NCBI GenBank assembly: GCA_964478775.1
Contig: CAYZJC010000001.1
Coordinates: forward strand, 62,001-126,000
Direction: 5' to 3'
DNA: 64,000 nt
Origin: PNMQ01 sp964478775
Lineage (GTDB): Bacteria > Pseudomonadota > Alphaproteobacteria > Paracaedibacterales > CAIOTO01
In this document: positions 63,601-64,000 of the stretch, one piece after another
Position numbering within the stretch: position 1 is the stretch's first letter
How the letters are laid out: every line of letters begins with the position of its first letter
The notes under the pieces: generated by a model
What the model was told of the DNA's origin: nothing
Seen by the model: the letters and a program-made list of their open reading frames with translations, nothing else
The model's database searches: none
Program-made: the position numbers and the translations under genes

Positions 63601-64000
63601 ACTTAGTCATCACACCACCTGATTTAGCAGACCTACATATTTCCACTAGCATAAACACTTTGGATTGTTCGCTTTCAAGACAACTCAAAAACGTTTTCAT
63701 TTACGGAGATGTTAACAACCTAAACTTACCAAACACCCTTCAAAAGCTAATCTTCAATAGTTCTACTAAAACCACTTTAGATTTAAGCGAATTTAATGAG
63801 TTGGCTACACTTCATGTAAACAATAACGCAAATCTTTCATACCTGAAAACACCTTCTATACTGCGAGAATTTTCTTGTGAAGGAAGCATCACCACCTTAG
63901 ACGCATCTTTGTCAACATTTCTGAACTCTGCCAAAATTAAAAATGTGACGACCTTCATTGCACCTGCTTCACTTGATACTTTAGAGATTGAAGGAGAGTG
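60666..64000 (+). CDS. Giant secreted protein with coiled coil and leucine-rich repeats (3' end beyond window)
   Basis: The frame is open from the ATG at 60666 (AGGAG eight bases before) to the window end, at least 1111 residues. A signal peptide ('YFKATLFLCVTLNSAQS') is followed by a unique region, a coiled coil (about 150-250), and a conserved-looking domain with 'HTFADCTEMAIRIFTNMMLYDF' near residue 425 and 'NDMRGLWNKVVGDLNYDY' near 485. From about 760 to the edge there are irregular leucine-rich units ('SLEELKIKG', 'LKKLELNHC', 'TLQKLIFNS', 'SLDTLEIEG'). It resembles large exported proteins of amoeba symbionts. Function unknown. Confidence 0.8.
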   Translation, partial: MLKTYFKATLFLCVTLNSAQSELTGPMFKNITKQFKDPMDSPLIGRVALDRGLMYNMRFFGNIDFKHNANGSREYVNDQGKDALIHFLITLFPSPTGALATQTEGDRNFGKKASPQSVAVLMNYVKALRYQLQDPHVTEAIKSLPLVKDLKNEIVNLRQEIRDIKNELTVHSYSADEISEFIQKIQELESQRHTSINSSSIISQIKELKRKIKATSLRADNEASNERIRNLENAVLNKQLSLTAIEQTLSSHFNAFKYAKLDLANSFQSANSQTKSKTKEALASEILLKLNDAVLEESNPDSLYAPHTTEQIIMAFFCLCFNFTEDVAKYTQALGADALNPDAPALNGEEKWTETSLESARTSYEQDPDKSVSHIDLDLVYITNFINFRAPIPYNTGSQTGNGNCPQFDRSQEDSTNKKAGIINHTFADCTEMAIRIFTNMMLYDFSRQRFHIPEELIQTEATNPYFRNLQQFYDIQSPANASDGSNDMRGLWNKVVGDLNYDYNTQKRHNKDIIYNAENNYEYNIKTSITNFINIWKKLLRNSLMLDPLPTATDQIQEWVEESVTKIIHVLNPAHQVISCNAIISGKTDHLNGNILITIKNKENAEFKFNLSLAMGHGKISDIMFVNNTFQSIGFNEASPTPNHTIEALIKQSNRLPRYYDYIGQRILDSNNAKISLILNTPKSLEYKDYHSYYKKVIESIDVDDAETQKRYLLAIEHLRHQIILDDENITQDILQNLLAIDDLYMRNLDKLQGMHFSRLKHLKIHKTNLQTIMNVNNGNTPVLPHLPDTQQTFDLQTFTQLKSFHITFEPQNKTVVNFLLPVSLEELKIKGNSNIQWDLFNQIHLKKLELNHCNDAILSIPDSLEEFRFSDPKSIEHINIEGMPSLKILSAPTSWRCEHFVAPSSLVGFTVDSNFKLLDLSKALNFSEIILSGDIEKFILPPKIESLNIMSGQIPSMLDLSQYQISLLNIATKHAMDLVITPPDLADLHISTSINTLDCSLSRQLKNVFIYGDVNNLNLPNTLQKLIFNSSTKTTLDLSEFNELATLHVNNNANLSYLKTPSILREFSCEGSITTLDASLSTFLNSAKIKNVTTFIAPASLDTLEIEGE

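Overview
This is an AT-rich chromosomal window from an alphaproteobacterium whose gene content fits a host-associated lineage such as Holosporales (Paracaedibacter/Caedibacter-like) or a relative. This placement is inferred from gene content, not from a phylogeny. Alphaproteobacterial marks are a truncated HdaA-like gene, the ntrY-ntrX-trkA order, a YfgM-like TPR protein next to dnaK, and pgpA. Intracellular-lifestyle marks are an organophosphate/phosphate antiporter, paired ankyrin proteins, Rpn-family PD-(D/E)XK proteins and many large proteins with signal peptides. The sequence is a scaffold with four N runs (15140-15149, 33768-33777, 42100-42168, 57715-57814). Family lengths show that at least the tmk and dnaK runs are shorter than the missing sequence.

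Layout. 0-5.5 kb: hdaA-like end, lpxC, lytic transglycosylase and NfuA, an MscS-like channel, and flgB-flgC-fliE. 5.6-9.4 kb (minus): aromatic amino acid permease, pgpA, GyrI-like protein, a methyltransferase split by an in-frame TGA, and a KynB-like cyclase. 9.6-11.3 kb: umuDC, with UmuD apparently lacking its catalytic serine. 11.3-13.5 kb: two secreted ankyrin proteins. 13.6-18.5 kb: trkA, ntrX and ntrY, with remnants of a second ntrX/trkA pair. 18.6-29.5 kb: OPA transporter, hslVU, gmk, fabI, cpoB, pfkA, nusB, an Rpn protein, a CinA-like protein and tRNA-Pro(UGG). 29.5-35.3 kb: GGDEF protein, PglK-like ABC exporter, TatB-like protein, tmk and gltX. 35.3-39.5 kb: a secreted kinase-like protein, an MHS-type MFS transporter and an MlaC-like protein. 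39.6-49.5 kb: dnaJ, dnaK, a YfgM-like protein, pabA, gapA, tkt and pabB. 49.7-64 kb is accessory: a 1469-residue CxxC-repeat/Pro-rich secreted protein, a three-gene sulfur (persulfide) cassette, a secreted Rpn protein with a deleted tandem copy, a secreted alpha/beta hydrolase, a small coiled-coil protein and a giant leucine-repeat protein that runs off the window.

How the parts fit: sugar-phosphate import, pfkA, gapA and tkt point to retained glycolysis and pentose-phosphate flux. The rhodanese, TauE and ETHE1-like genes form a sulfide/persulfide detoxification unit. The exported proteins (ankyrins, kinase-like, hydrolase, Rpn, CxxC and leucine-repeat proteins) look like a host-interaction secretome. 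The most unusual items are a two-copy intergenic element whose closing stem shows compensatory change, the UmuD active-site loss, the secreted Rpn duplication, and the uncharacterised kinase-like and CxxC-repeat proteins.
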